Origin: Chara braunii
Lineage: Eukaryota; Streptophyta; Charophyceae; Charales; Characeae
NCBI GenBank assembly: GCA_003427395.1
Contig: BFEA01000078.1
Span: 2,222,778-2,266,811, forward strand
DNA: 44,034 nt
Reading direction: 5' to 3'
The notes under the pieces were generated by a model. That model did no database searches. It had not been told where the DNA came from and was given only the letters and a program-made list of their open reading frames with translations. Position 1 is the first letter of the stretch. Each line of letters starts with the position of its first letter. The translations under genes and the position numbers were made by a program. Positions 31,921 through 42,158 of this stretch are shown here, piece by piece.

Positions 31921-33123
31921 CCTCCCTGCCTTAACGACCCAATCAAACCGCACACAATACCGCCTTCCTCCCAACCTTCCCCCAGATGCAACCTCTTTTT
32001 GTTCAAAGTCTGCTTTCAGGCAACCAAACAAAGTCTGAAGCTGACTCTGCTCACACATTCCTTTACTTAGTCTGAACTCGAGTCCTGAAAGTCAAACCAA
32101 AGTCGGCGTACAAGGTTCACGCAATATATTCAATCAATCATAGAAGGATGTACAGATAAGGGTTATAATCGGGTTTATAGAAGCAGTAAGGGAATTACCA
32201 CTCAATTCCCTGCCTCCAGGACTCCTCCTGAGTCCCGACAGAGCTCCTGCAGTCGGTGGGGCTGACTCCCAGCAGAGTCTTGGTGCGGTCCTACGGGTTG
32301 CAATCCCGCCTGCCGCCTTCCTCTACTAACCACAGACGAGACTTAGAAGGAGAAGGAGAGAAATAGAACCGCTTAGTCTCTCAGATCCAGGGAAGGTGTG
32401 CTCAGACTCGCGTGAGAGGGCCTTCCAGTCTTCGATGCCTGAGGGCTCCACAGTGGTGGCCAAAAACACAGCAGCTTGGTCAAACGGGAGTCAACTGTTG
32501 AAGCAAACTTCTCTAACGAAAGCCCGAACAGTTCTTCGGCTACGGCAGCAGCCTTCCCTGCAGCCCAAGCAGCCCCTTCGCGCTACACCTTTACTTCTCG
32601 TAGAGGAGCTGCAATCACATAGCTTTAAACGGTCGTCCTCAAGGCAACGCAGCAGTTCGTAGCAGGTTTAACAAACGCTGTTGAAGTGCTGCAGCCAAAC
32701 CAAGCTTACGAGGCCCGGAGTAAAAAGCGGCAGGAGTGCCGCAACCAACAACCAAATGCTGCAGCTGCCAGCAAGTACAACCGCAACAGCCAGTAAGTAT
32801 ACTGCAGTTAAGAGCCTCCTTTTACAGCAGCAATGACCCGTAGCACTCAACAGCAACTAGCAGCGACTTGCATTTTCAACTTGCCTCTAACCAGCTCCAA
32901 GTAATATGAATAGCACACCTGCTGGCTGACATGTCCGCAGCATCACCGTCGTAGCAGCAAGCCTTTCGAAAACAAAGCGCAACAGCAACTTTCCTTTAGA
33001 ACCACGTTGGCCCTTGTACCCACATTCGGGTACACAGCAAGGAATAACACCACCAACAGTAACTCGTGTCCAGCAGCAGTAACAACAACTATGATCTAGG
33101 AGCAACACGTTTTTCGTCATTTC

Positions 33124-34148
33124 CAGGTAAGAGCCTGCAGCAACAGATGAGTAGCGGTTCCGCAAACCGCAACTCATCGAGTAATAGCGGTGTCCCCCAC
33201 TTACTTAGCGCTCGGACTCCGGTTCTGTAGTCATCTCGACATGCGAGCGGCCACCATCAGCAACAACAGGAACCTGTGCACGTACCAGCCACGCAGGCCA
33301 CTACCATGGCCCGATACCTCCTCTTCTCACCAAGCTATAGCCTCAGATCGCTCGAACTGTGACTACCAGCCACCGCCAGGTAAATCAGCCTGTCTCCACG
33401 ACGGTAACTGTCCCCCGATCGTCCGACCAAATTCGCTTAAGATCAGCTGTAACAACGAGTGGGGAAAGGCCTGCCAATTAGACGAGCAGCCATGCAGCTT
33501 CCCAACGGAACAGCAGGCTCGTCGAGGGTGAATCTTCCACTAGACGATGGGTAGGTACACCCGGGGACCGCACAAAAAGCGCAGGTAAGCCTTCTTTTAC
33601 CTCGCTCCTCGCTCTCGTATACACCTCTGCTAATATACCGGTGAATGCGCCCCTTCAGAATATCGAGCCCCCTTTTGCCCGCACTCACGGGCTCACGGGT
33701 ACACCCGACAGGTAAGCTTCCATCCCACAGTTGGCCCTTTCGCTGCCCCCGCAGGTAAGCAAAATTCGAATGAATCTTCCGCTAGAACGCGGAAAGATAC
33801 ATCACCATATTTAGGCCTTTTCCCTCCCGGCGCAATACCTCATACCTATGCCGCCCAAATCCTCGATTTATCCCCAAATCTGGGTTAGCCACCAACCTCG
33901 CCCTGGCAAGAAACGCGGGGGACAAGTCTTCATCTGCCCGATCTCGTCGACATATGGGCACAAAGCAACTTCCTTCATTCAGAATATGCCACCATCTTCG
34001 TTACGTCTTCACGCAACACTTTTCTCTTATACTAACTGGCACTGACGCTCCATAGTTAAACTAGCTCTCCCATTTAACTCGCAACGGCCCAAAACCCCTA
34101 CTTACCATCTTGGTTCGTCGAAATTGGTCAAGAAATGACCCAGGTAAG
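33124..34148 (+). other. Repeated splice-donor-like CAGGTAAG motifs in LTR C
   Basis: On the plus strand, antisense to the element, CAGGTAAG or a close variant occurs at about 33124, 33377, 33582, 33708, 33752 and 34141. LTR A has one at 5036. Each matches the eukaryotic 5' splice-site consensus CAG|GTAAGT. No open exon of convincing length precedes them. They may be chance products of repeat expansion or donors of an antisense transcript. Confidence 0.4.
33771..33796. repeat. Recurring 'TGAATCTTCCGC' hairpin motif
   Basis: TTCCGC-TAGAAC-GCGGAA at 33777-33794 is a perfect 6-bp hairpin. The same motif is at 24089-24108 in LTR B (7-bp stem CTTCCGC/GCGGAAG) and, with a damaged arm, at about 5103-5120 in LTR A. 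Partial copies lie near 4630, 23616 and 33528. All follow the text AATGAATCTTCC. Confidence 0.6.
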
Positions 34149-35137
34149 TCGTTTTTGCCCCCGACGATATAGCCTGTTTCTGCTCCCGCCATCTCCCCAC
34201 GCGCCTTACTTCTCTCTTGCCTCAAGTTCTACTAACTCTAGCCCCAATCTGCCTCCACCACGATGGTCGCCCGGGGTCGAAACCCCGGAACCACCTCCTC
34301 CCTTGCCTGATTCCGCTAAGCAACGGGGGAAATCCCCCATCTTCCTCTCTCCGCAACTTCCTTTCCGCCATAGCCTGGCGCACCAATCTCTCTACTAACC
34401 TCTATTCCACTAACTTATCTCCTAATCCTAACTCATATTCGAGGTCGCCATCATCAAAAACGTCGGACTCGACTCTCGGCCCACCCAATTTCATCAAGGA
34501 TTGAGCAAGCTACGAGCTTTTCAGGCCGGCATAGCCATTTCCACTATGGAATGAACCTGGTGCGATATCTCGCCCGAGTCCATTCATTCCTCAAATGCCC
34601 ACGCCTCAGTTCCCGACTCCCCTCAACACCGCGCCCATCCGTTCTTCAGCCCGCTGGCTGCACTCGGCCAGCCTCCTCCATTGCATGTACCCGACGCCCT
34701 TTCCCGCCTAGGTACATCTGCCCTCTTCCTACCAGCCCGTCACTCCCATGTCCGCTGTTGCCCGTCGCTCCCTGCCCGTTGCCTGCTCCGCCTCGCCTCC
34801 CCTGTTTGGCACCGTAGCTGCGCTGCCTTAGCGCTCGTCCGGCAGTCGCCCCTTCGCAGCCTATCCCGCTACCTACCTCGCCGCTCCGAATGCACCTAGC
34901 GCGTGGTGCGTCCCGGTTCACCCACTTCGTCCCTGACTCACGATGAGTAAACTACGACCCCTCCCCTTCCGCCATACTCACCTCTCCTCTACTCCGCGTG
35001 TACCAGGCCCCTTTCCTTCCCAGGTTCGCGTCTCTACTTCCACCACCCTGTCGGCTTGTTGACGTCAACCGGGATAAACACCCCGGGCTCGGAGATAGCG
35101 CGGCGCCAAGGATTCAGGACGACCAGACAATAACCAA

Positions 35138-35176
35138 CAAAAAAAAAGAGAGAAGCACCGCTCCTACTTTATATGG
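35138..35176 (-). promoter_or_regulatory. TATA-like box and T-run in LTR C
   Basis: In the sense direction the text reads CATATAAAGTAGGAGCGG and, about 20 bases on, CTCTCTTTTTTTTTG. LTR D keeps both (CATATAATG near 26280 and T8 near 26310). The box could be the element's RNA polymerase II promoter, and the T-run could end a Pol III transcript that starts upstream at the tRNA-like or U6-like segment. Neither is tested, and LTRs A and B lack this pair. Confidence 0.35.
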
Positions 35177-35343
35177 GTCCGCCCTCCCACAGGGCCAGGC
35201 CGACCTCCTTCACATCGCTCGAGCCTCAGCGGACTTCCCGAAGGACTCAGCCGGGGCGATACCCCCTTGACCCTTCGGGACCAATGCAACCACAATGCCG
35301 CTTTGCCTCAATGCCCGAACTTGGCCCGCCTCTCAGAGGTTAT

Positions 35344-35418
35344 GCGTGCCAGCCTTGCACAGGGGCCATGCGAATCTTCTCTGTATCGTTCCAATTTTTA
35401 ACTGATGTCCCAAAGGAC
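35344..35418 (-). ncRNA. U6 snRNA-like segment in LTR C
   Basis: Sense text: GTCCTTTGGGACATCAG, TTGGAACGATACAGAGAAG, ATTCGCATGGCCCCTGTGC, GGCACGC. The ACAGAGA box is intact, while AGC in the catalytic triad region is changed to CGC. The 5' hairpin keeps its stem by a compensating pair (TTCGGG in A, TTTGGG here is a loop change only). It lies 64 bases downstream of a tRNA-like segment on the same strand. Confidence 0.82.
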
Positions 35419-35481
35419 ACAGCCTGGGCCGTGGGAATGACTGGCCCCAGGCGGTTCTGGACGTTTGGCCCTACTCACCAC

Positions 35482-35551
35482 GGCCCATCATCTGGGTTCG
35501 AACTCGGCCTACATTTCAACAGGTCAGGGGTGTACCTACTGAGCTAGGCCC
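35482..35551 (-). ncRNA. tRNA-like (Pol III promoter-like) segment in LTR C
   Basis: On the minus strand it starts GGGCCTAGCTCAGTAGG, whose TAGCTCAGTAGG fits the tRNA A box. About 30 bases on, GAGTTCGAACCC fits the B box (GGTTCGAANCC). Spacing is that of a tRNA. The acceptor arms and the anticodon stem do not pair well, so this is a tRNA relic or the head of a tRNA-derived SINE. No counterpart was seen in LTRs A or B. Confidence 0.55.
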
Positions 35552-36306
35552 TTAGGCACCTGCCACACCCGTGGCACCGCGTCTCAAGCAAGACGGCTTC
35601 GGGCGCGGCTTCAGCGCAGCTACGAAAGCAGTTTATAATTGCACTTCAGGCAACCCTGCAAATACAACACCACCCCCCCCCACGGCCCCGCCACCGTCTC
35701 GCGTCCCTAAACGGGACGCGACAACGAAGGGGCCAGAAATAATAAAACAAAGGGAAAGGTAAAAATAAGAGGGCACAGCCAGGGGACCGCGGGGCTGCCG
35801 GCGCCGCGTCAATCCCGCGGGTCAGGCCAGCTGCCGTGCTCGTAAACAGAACCGAGGGGGATAGCCCCGCAGGCCCTCAACCCCTCAGGTTTCGCTCCAC
35901 GCTGCTCCGCTGTCAATGCGTCGACGCCCGCTGGCCTCGATCCCTGAACCTCCGTTTCGCCAACCCAGTGCCGTAACCTATAGGGCTAATCCAAAGCCTG
36001 AGACCAATATCCGTAGGGTGCCATACGAGGCGGTGCGGCGCGGCGCTTTGGGCCAACAAACCGGCTGCGCGGCTCCTAGTGCCCGCGCTGGCTTGCTTAT
36101 ACCGCGCCATAATTGCCCCGCGCACCACCCTACGACACCTCGCTCACCGCACGAAGTCGCGCCGTCGTTGCCGATGCCGTCGTCGGGGTCGTTCTCCGCA
36201 CGCGCGCTCGACTTGGTCAAACGCAGCCATCGAAAGAAAATATCCCCTAGATTCTACTTTAATGAAGGGTAACCAAAAATAGAACTTAAAAACTAAAAAT
36301 AAACAG

Positions 36307-36324
36307 ACCGGCGCCCGCGCCGGT
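36307..36324. repeat. Perfect GC-rich inverted repeat in LTR C
   Basis: ACCGGCGC-CC-GCGCCGGT is an 8-bp perfect palindrome with a 2-nt loop, about 200 bases from the LTR end. No role is evident. Confidence 0.7.
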
Positions 36325-36465
36325 TTCGTAATCAATATTAGGGAAGAATCACGGGCGCCTTAAACCTGCGCGCCCACGCACTATTTACTCTAGTCAATCA
36401 ACCAGTCAACGTAAATTACAGGCGCTGACGCTCCTGGCGCGGTATACTTGAACTTTAAACCAAAC

Positions 36466-37766
36466 TACTTTCTGTCACTTGCAAAAACCAGGGCGGATAC
36501 CCTTGTAAGGGTATTCGCACCGACACCGTGCTTCTCCATGCATTCCGTCAGCGCTTCGAAAGTCTGCTGCCTCGTGCTCTTCCTCTCGCTGAAACCGGCA
36601 TGGCTACCCGTCGTCTGCGAAGAACCTCTCGTCGACCCGTTGTCGTTGTCTTCGTGCCCCGCAACAGCGTCCCCATCCCCCACAGAATCAGGATCCGCAG
36701 AAGTGGTGGACGGCAGACGCACCCCACCCGGAGCACCACTATCGGCGACGTTCTTCGGGTTGATGGTGTGGCTCTTGGCGATCGACACCAGAATCTCGTC
36801 GTAAATGGCACGATCCATGTTGAAATTCAAGCCCTTCGACAACCTCTCCTTCCAGAACAATGGGAAGAAGTCATGTTTCCCCGACAAGCATTGAAAGCGA
36901 TGCACCTTCTTCAACTGCTGCATCAAATTGTCCCACTTCTTCCCGCACTGTTCGGCTTCTCTGTCCACGCCCACCTTCTTCAACCTCTCCTCCACATCCA
37001 ACCACTTCCATTCTCACGACTTCATACGACCGAACGCAGTACCCATCTCCTGTAGATAAGCGTACTCGTCACGTTTAGCCTGAATGAGGGCTATCATGTC
37101 GTCCGCGGACCTGAATTGACGACCTCCTTCTGCATCACCGTCAGCTTCGTCATCGCCCCCTTTCCCCGCCGGCTTTTTCCTCTGGCGAGCATTGCGAGGG
37201 CATGCCCTCGTCTGCCCGCCCCTCCCTCCCATGGTGGTCTGCTCCAACGGCGATACGTGGCCGGCGTCGTCCTGCCCACCTTCAAAGTCATCGTCGTTGC
37301 AGTCCTGATCGTCCGCGCCCACCGCAGGCGCGTCGCCTCCATTGTCGTCGTCCTCCACACACAATCGCTGCACCCCCCGACTTATGGATTCCTCCCGCCG
37401 TGGATGAAGCGTTCATCGTTGTTCTGCCCACACGTCCCTCCCGTCCGGTGTATCACCAACATCGTCGATGCCACAATCCGTCTTCCGGCATTCGGCTCGA
37501 CGGCGGCCTGCAGTGGAATTGGCGGACAGGGGAGACAAGGACTGCATCCACAGGGGGCGAGCTAACACACCCCTTGACACACATGGCGTCCGGTATTGCT
37601 GCCTCGGAGGATCCCTGTTGTTCCCAGGCGCCTCCCGGATCGGCGCTAGAGACTTCGACGACCGCGAAACAACCGTCACTTGCCCGCCGTCGTCTTCAGC
37701 GTGGTTGTTGATGATCACCGTTTGCGACGCAACCGACGACCTCCCGCTACACAGCCCGAATGACAC
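36466..37766 (-). pseudogene. Myb/SANT-like (trihelix-type) gene cut by LTR C
   Basis: One frame runs from at least 37766 to the LTR edge at 36526 and then 20 codons into LTR C to a stop at 36466. The DNA-binding domain spans about 37100-36800: RSADDMIALIQAKRDEYAYL, EWKWLDVEERLKKVG and AEQCGKKWDNLMQQLKKVHR, the tryptophan-spaced helices of trihelix/Myb-SANT-like proteins. Two TGA stops (37413-37415, 37014-37016) interrupt it; the second splits MKS-EWKW inside the domain. Both are one C-to-T step from CGA. The upstream part is basic and disordered, and the frame stays open to a poly-A tract at about 37919, so the start is uncertain. Such genes are often amplified or domesticated from transposons, so it may itself be a repeat. 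Confidence 0.75.
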
Positions 37767-37918
37767 ATTGACGCCGCCATCGCTATGAATCTCCCTCGGC
37801 GGCGGCCGTCTGCGGACAAGTACGCGGACGCGCGGTGCCGTGGCGGCCGAAACGGAGGTCCGTTCGGAAATCGGTAACTGGCTCCCGGCGGCGCATGAGC
37901 GTCCCCAGGCCCATGCAT

Positions 37919-38777
37919 GGAAAAAAAAAAAAAAATTGATTTTCTAGGGGGGTTAATTTTTGTCCCCTACGAGGGTAAAAAAAAAAATACAACCCCCCCC
38001 CATTTCACAAATTTTTCGAAGCGGGGGTGTTTGACAAGTCGCAAGGCACGTATAGGGAAAAAAAAAAAAATTCCAGTGGTGGTTGGGGTTTCTGGGAGGG
38101 GGTTGTATTTTGGGGGGTTTTATCGTGTGTCGGGGAGGCTGTGGAGGGCAAAAGGTGTGGGGTTCGAAATAGTGGGTTGGTTGAGGTGTGTATTTATACA
38201 TAAGTCAACACAAGTCGGCAGAGTAAAACACATTGGGACATTTTTCATTCTGCAATTGACATGAACTGATGGTTTCAAAACATATGACATGGAGATCAGG
38301 AACGCAAGTCGTACATTTCGCCGGGAAAAAGCAATGCAACTGCTGCACGAGTCGTAGAACATGCGATATACCACTCAAATCCCCGCAAACACAAATGTAC
38401 TGTCAAACGAGTGCTCATCCTGTGACTCCTATCCACACACATAAGAAAACTACATACTCTCCATATGTACAGACGTCATCCTCATAAAAAATAAAAAAAC
38501 AAAAAGAACAGTTGTCACTAGTATACATATGTCTCATAAAAATGAAGAAATAAAAATTGTACCACAAAGAACCTTCGCGAAACTAAAGTACATATGAGTC
38601 CAGACTCCTGAGACTACACACAAACCGTCCGACGCCTTGGACTACACAGGAGTCCTGGGAAGGCGAAAAAAAAACACATAAATAACTGTGAAACTAAAGA
38701 ACATATGATAAACTATTAAAAGACAGCGACCAACGAACCGAACAATGGGGAACATCCACATAAACAGGAGGACATAT
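37919..38777. other. Low-complexity spacer between trihelix and hAT genes
   Basis: Contains A-runs at 37920-37935, 37977-37987 and about 38059-38070, C- and G-runs (near 37992-38000 and 38090-38120), and AT-rich sequence. Weak frames on both strands (for example 37917-38264 plus) start in the A-run and code low-complexity text. I see no gene, RNA or repeat family here. Confidence 0.6.
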
Positions 38778-38915
38778 CTACTGCCCCCCGCCCCTACCTC
38801 CTCGTCGTCGTCCCCATGTGGATGGTGTCTTATGTGTCCCTGCCGCGGCCGATCTTTCCCTCTCTCTCTCCCTGCGCCTTACAACCTCGATGGCCTCCTC
38901 CTTTGTGTAGGCCTC

Positions 38916-41429
38916 TCAGGCACGCGCCGTCGCCAACCTCGCGCGCTCCTTGAGCAATGTGTCACTCAAGTCTCTCAATCGCGCCTCGTCCCTAGCAATA
39001 CGAGACTGTATCTCGTTAATGGTGGTGTGAGATCGCTCTCCACTAGGCGCCGGCACACCGTCCTCTCCGGAAGTATACAACGCAAGCGCGGCCATACGTG
39101 AACCTAAAAGTAAGCCTCTACGCGCGCCGTATCTAGGCATGCGGAGAATGTGATAAGCAGTACTCAAACTCGGTGCTGGACTCTGCTCCTCCCTCAACCG
39201 TGCCTGATGCGCCGCGAAATCACCCCGCACACCGTCGTCAACTCGTCGCACTATGATCCACGAACGGTGAAGCGACTGTTGTGTGTCTAGGCGAGGCGAT
39301 GACGACGAGGACATGTGGCCTCTCTCTCTCTCCCTGCCCGTGACAGTTGTCGGACTGCCGCAGATCGTAGTCCGTGGAGGAGGTGTGACTGAGGGGATGC
39401 GAGTCGTGCGTGCACCCGAAGCCGCTGCTCTAATAGACTCTGAACGTTGCTGCTTGCGCTCCAAGCTCGCAGGAGAGCCGGAATACAAAGGGCTCAAAGG
39501 TGTGTACAGCGGAGGCGAGCAAACTACGACACCGACACATCCTGCAGGTCGTGTGATAATCGGATCCTCCATTGCCGCACGGTGCAACTCGTCAGGGTCA
39601 AGTAGGCCAGGTGTAATCTGCCCCTCCTCCATATCTGCTCTATCTGGGTCAGTACGGTCATCTGCCGTACCGCCCTCCCCCTCCTCATCAACACCACCTC
39701 TACCCTTCGCAGGATGTGACGCATCCTCGGGCGCGACGAGTGAAGGATGACACAACACCAACGCCCACGACATACTGCTTCCAGCATCGTCTACATGTGC
39801 ATCGTCCTGTACAGGTCCACATGCGTCAACCCCAATCGACCCGTGTGTCGATCGACCTGGACCGGTGCTGTGCGCAGGTGCAAGACGGTCGGCATCACCC
39901 GCCCCATCATCGCCCTCCGCATCGGGTATGCGGCGTCCATCAAACTCGCCTGAATCGTCATCCATGGGAACTGCCTCCTGAGTGGCTGCATCGCCTGGCT
40001 GCAATGTGCCCGCCGCACACAACCCAATTATGACGTCGGACACGGCCAGATCGCCATACTCAGACGCACCTAACTCTCCTCCCGCGGCAGACCCGGAGTC
40101 CACATCTCCCTGGGGTGACGTCTCGGGCACTGCGGTATCGGGTATCGCTGCGCCGGCTGGAAACGCGTGCGGGACTGTACGAACGCTATGCTCTACCCCA
40201 CTCTCATCGCGGACTGCAGTACCCGTCTCCAAGTCTCTAGCATGCTGCTGCTTAGCCATGTACTTATCTCTGCCCACCCACTCTCTCTGCAACTGCTCTA
40301 GCCGCTGCTCCTCCTCTCGATCCATCCGAGCATGGACCTCCTCCACGGACTCTGGACCACCACCCTGCACAGGATGGTACTCGGCCTCATCCCCCACTCT
40401 CTCTCGCCCATCAGCCCGCCCTCGAACACCACTGCCCGCAAATCCGGGTCCAAGGCCTAGAAAGTCACTCGTGCGCAACTCCCTCTGCGGACTGTCGTCT
40501 CGAGGTGCCAAGGCGGGCGTATGCTGGCTCGGCAAATGCTCCTCATCTCTGATGTCGTCTAGGTGGTCTGACGCCTCGCGTCTACCACCTGAAGTCGATC
40601 CCGCCTGCGTCTGCTGCAGCCTCGCCGATCTCCTGAGACCCTCGGCGGCAGGCGCGGGCCGCACGGCTCCCTGCTGCGCCAACCGTGCTCTGCGAAGCAG
40701 TAACGGCTCGTCGTCGTCGTCATCGTCTGCGTCGTCCGTGTCTCGCTGTCCACCATCCAACCCTACATCGGTGGCGGGGATGGGATCGTCGTCGCTCTCG
40801 CGAATGAATGTGCAGCGTGGCTGGAATCCATCGGCTCCTCCTCCGTATGTGTAGTAGAGTCTCTCCGCACTCTTATCTACACCAGGTGGTAAATCCTCTC
40901 CGACCTCCGTGTCCGTCTGCTCCTCCGACGCCTGCACTGGCTCTGCTGGCGGTGGAGGCACGTAGTCGTAGAGATGGAGTATCTCGGCTCTGGCACCGAA
41001 AACCTCGGCAACCCCCGCTGGCCGACGAGCACCCTGCTGCTGGAAGTAACGAACCTGTGCAGCGATCTCGTGTGCCGACACTGCTGTCTGAGGTCTAGCT
41101 CCCCACTCCTCTGGCTCAGGCTCCTCCTCCTCATCCTCATCTGCGACTACCGGGTGTGTATACTCCTCTGGCTNCGCCTCAGCCANGGTCGCCATGTGAC
41201 CCCNNGGAAGAACGTACCCCCCACTCCGCTCGCTGCATCCAAGTAGTTTGAGATTTGTAGCAATCTCAACTAACTGCGCGACCTTCCTGAACTCGAGCTT
41301 ATTGCGCTTGACCGTGTGGATGCGCTCATGCTCTACCCAATTCCACTCAGTAGGAGAGGCGGACGTCCACATGTGCATCACACGGCCAGCGATCTCCTGC
41401 AAGTCCGGGAAGCATGCGCCGTGCTCCAA
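38916..41429 (-). CDS. Open C-terminal segment: hAT dimerisation domain plus long extension
   Basis: 837 codons. The first 60 residues are the hAT dimerisation domain with the conserved Glu in TEWNW. The rest is an extension rich in Asp, Glu, Pro, Ser and Arg (for example DADDDDDDEPLLLRRARL), ending in a likely coiled coil (IQSRIARDEARLRDLSDTLL). TGA at 38916 is probably another decayed CGA, since the same frame continues as EAYTKEEAIEVVRRRERERE to 38778. Confidence 0.75.
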   Translation of the reverse strand: MEHGACFPDLQEIAGRVMHMWTSASPTEWNWVEHERIHTVKRNKLEFRKVAQLVEIATNLKLLGCSERSGGYVLXXGHMATXAEAXPEEYTHPVVADEDEEEEPEPEEWGARPQTAVSAHEIAAQVRYFQQQGARRPAGVAEVFGARAEILHLYDYVPPPPAEPVQASEEQTDTEVGEDLPPGVDKSAERLYYTYGGGADGFQPRCTFIRESDDDPIPATDVGLDGGQRDTDDADDDDDDEPLLLRRARLAQQGAVRPAPAAEGLRRSARLQQTQAGSTSGGRREASDHLDDIRDEEHLPSQHTPALAPRDDSPQRELRTSDFLGLGPGFAGSGVRGRADGRERVGDEAEYHPVQGGGPESVEEVHARMDREEEQRLEQLQREWVGRDKYMAKQQHARDLETGTAVRDESGVEHSVRTVPHAFPAGAAIPDTAVPETSPQGDVDSGSAAGGELGASEYGDLAVSDVIIGLCAAGTLQPGDAATQEAVPMDDDSGEFDGRRIPDAEGDDGAGDADRLAPAHSTGPGRSTHGSIGVDACGPVQDDAHVDDAGSSMSWALVLCHPSLVAPEDASHPAKGRGGVDEEGEGGTADDRTDPDRADMEEGQITPGLLDPDELHRAAMEDPIITRPAGCVGVVVCSPPLYTPLSPLYSGSPASLERKQQRSESIRAAASGARTTRIPSVTPPPRTTICGSPTTVTGRERERGHMSSSSSPRLDTQQSLHRSWIIVRRVDDGVRGDFAAHQARLREEQSPAPSLSTAYHILRMPRYGARRGLLLGSRMAALALYTSGEDGVPAPSGERSHTTINEIQSRIARDEARLRDLSDTLLKERARLATARA

Positions 41430-42149
41430 CTACCATGACGTGCACCTGCTCGTCTCCTCGTCCCCTACACAGGCCTCCGCCTCGGCGTCCCTCGTCACCC
41501 TCTCTTTGTGGTGGTCGACCCTGGAGTGGAAGGATCGCATCTGCTCACGCACCCGCAAGTATGCATCCCCAGCACGATCACCGCCTGTCTGCGCCAACAA
41601 AAACGAGTCGCACTCGGTGACGACCTTGAGGTCCGCAGCTGTCCTGCGGGCGGACTCGTAGTAACGGAGAGAGCGTCTGCGGGGGTTGAGCAGGTGCGCC
41701 GCAGCGTGCACAGGCTCGAGCATATGCATAGTGCGGATCTGCACCGCCTCCACGCAAGGCCCCCGCATGTCATCAGGGACGTCAGCAACAGCCACCTGCC
41801 CTACCAACTCCTGTGACCAAGAGTACATCGTGGACATGATCATGCCGCCCCTGTCCAATCTCCTCAGCAGCTGGTGGACAGGGGTCATGACTGCGACAGC
41901 GTGCTGAACGTTGCGCCAGAAATCGGCGCAGCAGATGAGCTGTCGAACCCACAAAGCGTGTCTACGCTTCGACGACTCCCATGGGATCGTGTCCCACTCG
42001 TCGTCATGAAGCATGCTCTCCAAGGCATTACACCTCGGCAACAAACACACAAACATCAAAAAAACTGACGCGAATCGCGTCTCCACTGGGTGCACAAGTG
42101 TGCAGCGACGGCTTTTCACCATGAACAGGTGATAAGCCGCGCCGTGCAA
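41430..42149 (-). CDS. Open middle segment of the hAT transposase
   Basis: 239 codons in the same frame, with VETRFASVFLMFVCLLPRC, the TRF/TRW motif that follows DUF659 in plant hAT proteins, and a helical insertion domain. It ends at TAG 41430-41432 between TSW and LEHGACFPDL, one G-to-A step from TGG. Confidence 0.8.
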   Translation of the reverse strand: MHGAAYHLFMVKSRRCTLVHPVETRFASVFLMFVCLLPRCNALESMLHDDEWDTIPWESSKRRHALWVRQLICCADFWRNVQHAVAVMTPVHQLLRRLDRGGMIMSTMYSWSQELVGQVAVADVPDDMRGPCVEAVQIRTMHMLEPVHAAAHLLNPRRRSLRYYESARRTAADLKVVTECDSFLLAQTGGDRAGDAYLRVREQMRSFHSRVDHHKERVTRDAEAEACVGDEETSRCTSW

Positions 42150-42158
42150 TTTAATGAA

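Larger units (their letters stand above)
28449..36525 (-). repeat. LTR C, third giant LTR (8.08 kb)
   Basis: This runs from TGTCGAGCGC (28449) to GCACCGACA (36525), with the same ends and inner order as LTRs A and B but more diverged. It lacks the AC run, and its middle (about 32150-34550) is rich in CAG/CAA repeats. It carries a tRNA-like segment, a U6-like segment and a TATA-like/T-rich stretch that A and B do not share as a set. It ends inside a Myb/SANT-like gene. No LTR of the same orientation is present immediately to its left, so its partner is missing or displaced. No recognisable coding sequence. Confidence 0.88.

Noticed and set aside
37116-37711. Plus-strand frames opposite the trihelix gene
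   Set aside because: Shadows of the minus-strand gene, whose SANT-like helices are recognisable.
39982-40854. 290-codon plus-strand frame opposite the hAT extension
   Set aside because: Antisense shadow of the GC-rich acidic tail, Ser/Pro/Arg-rich and without motifs; the minus frame is continuous with a real transposase.
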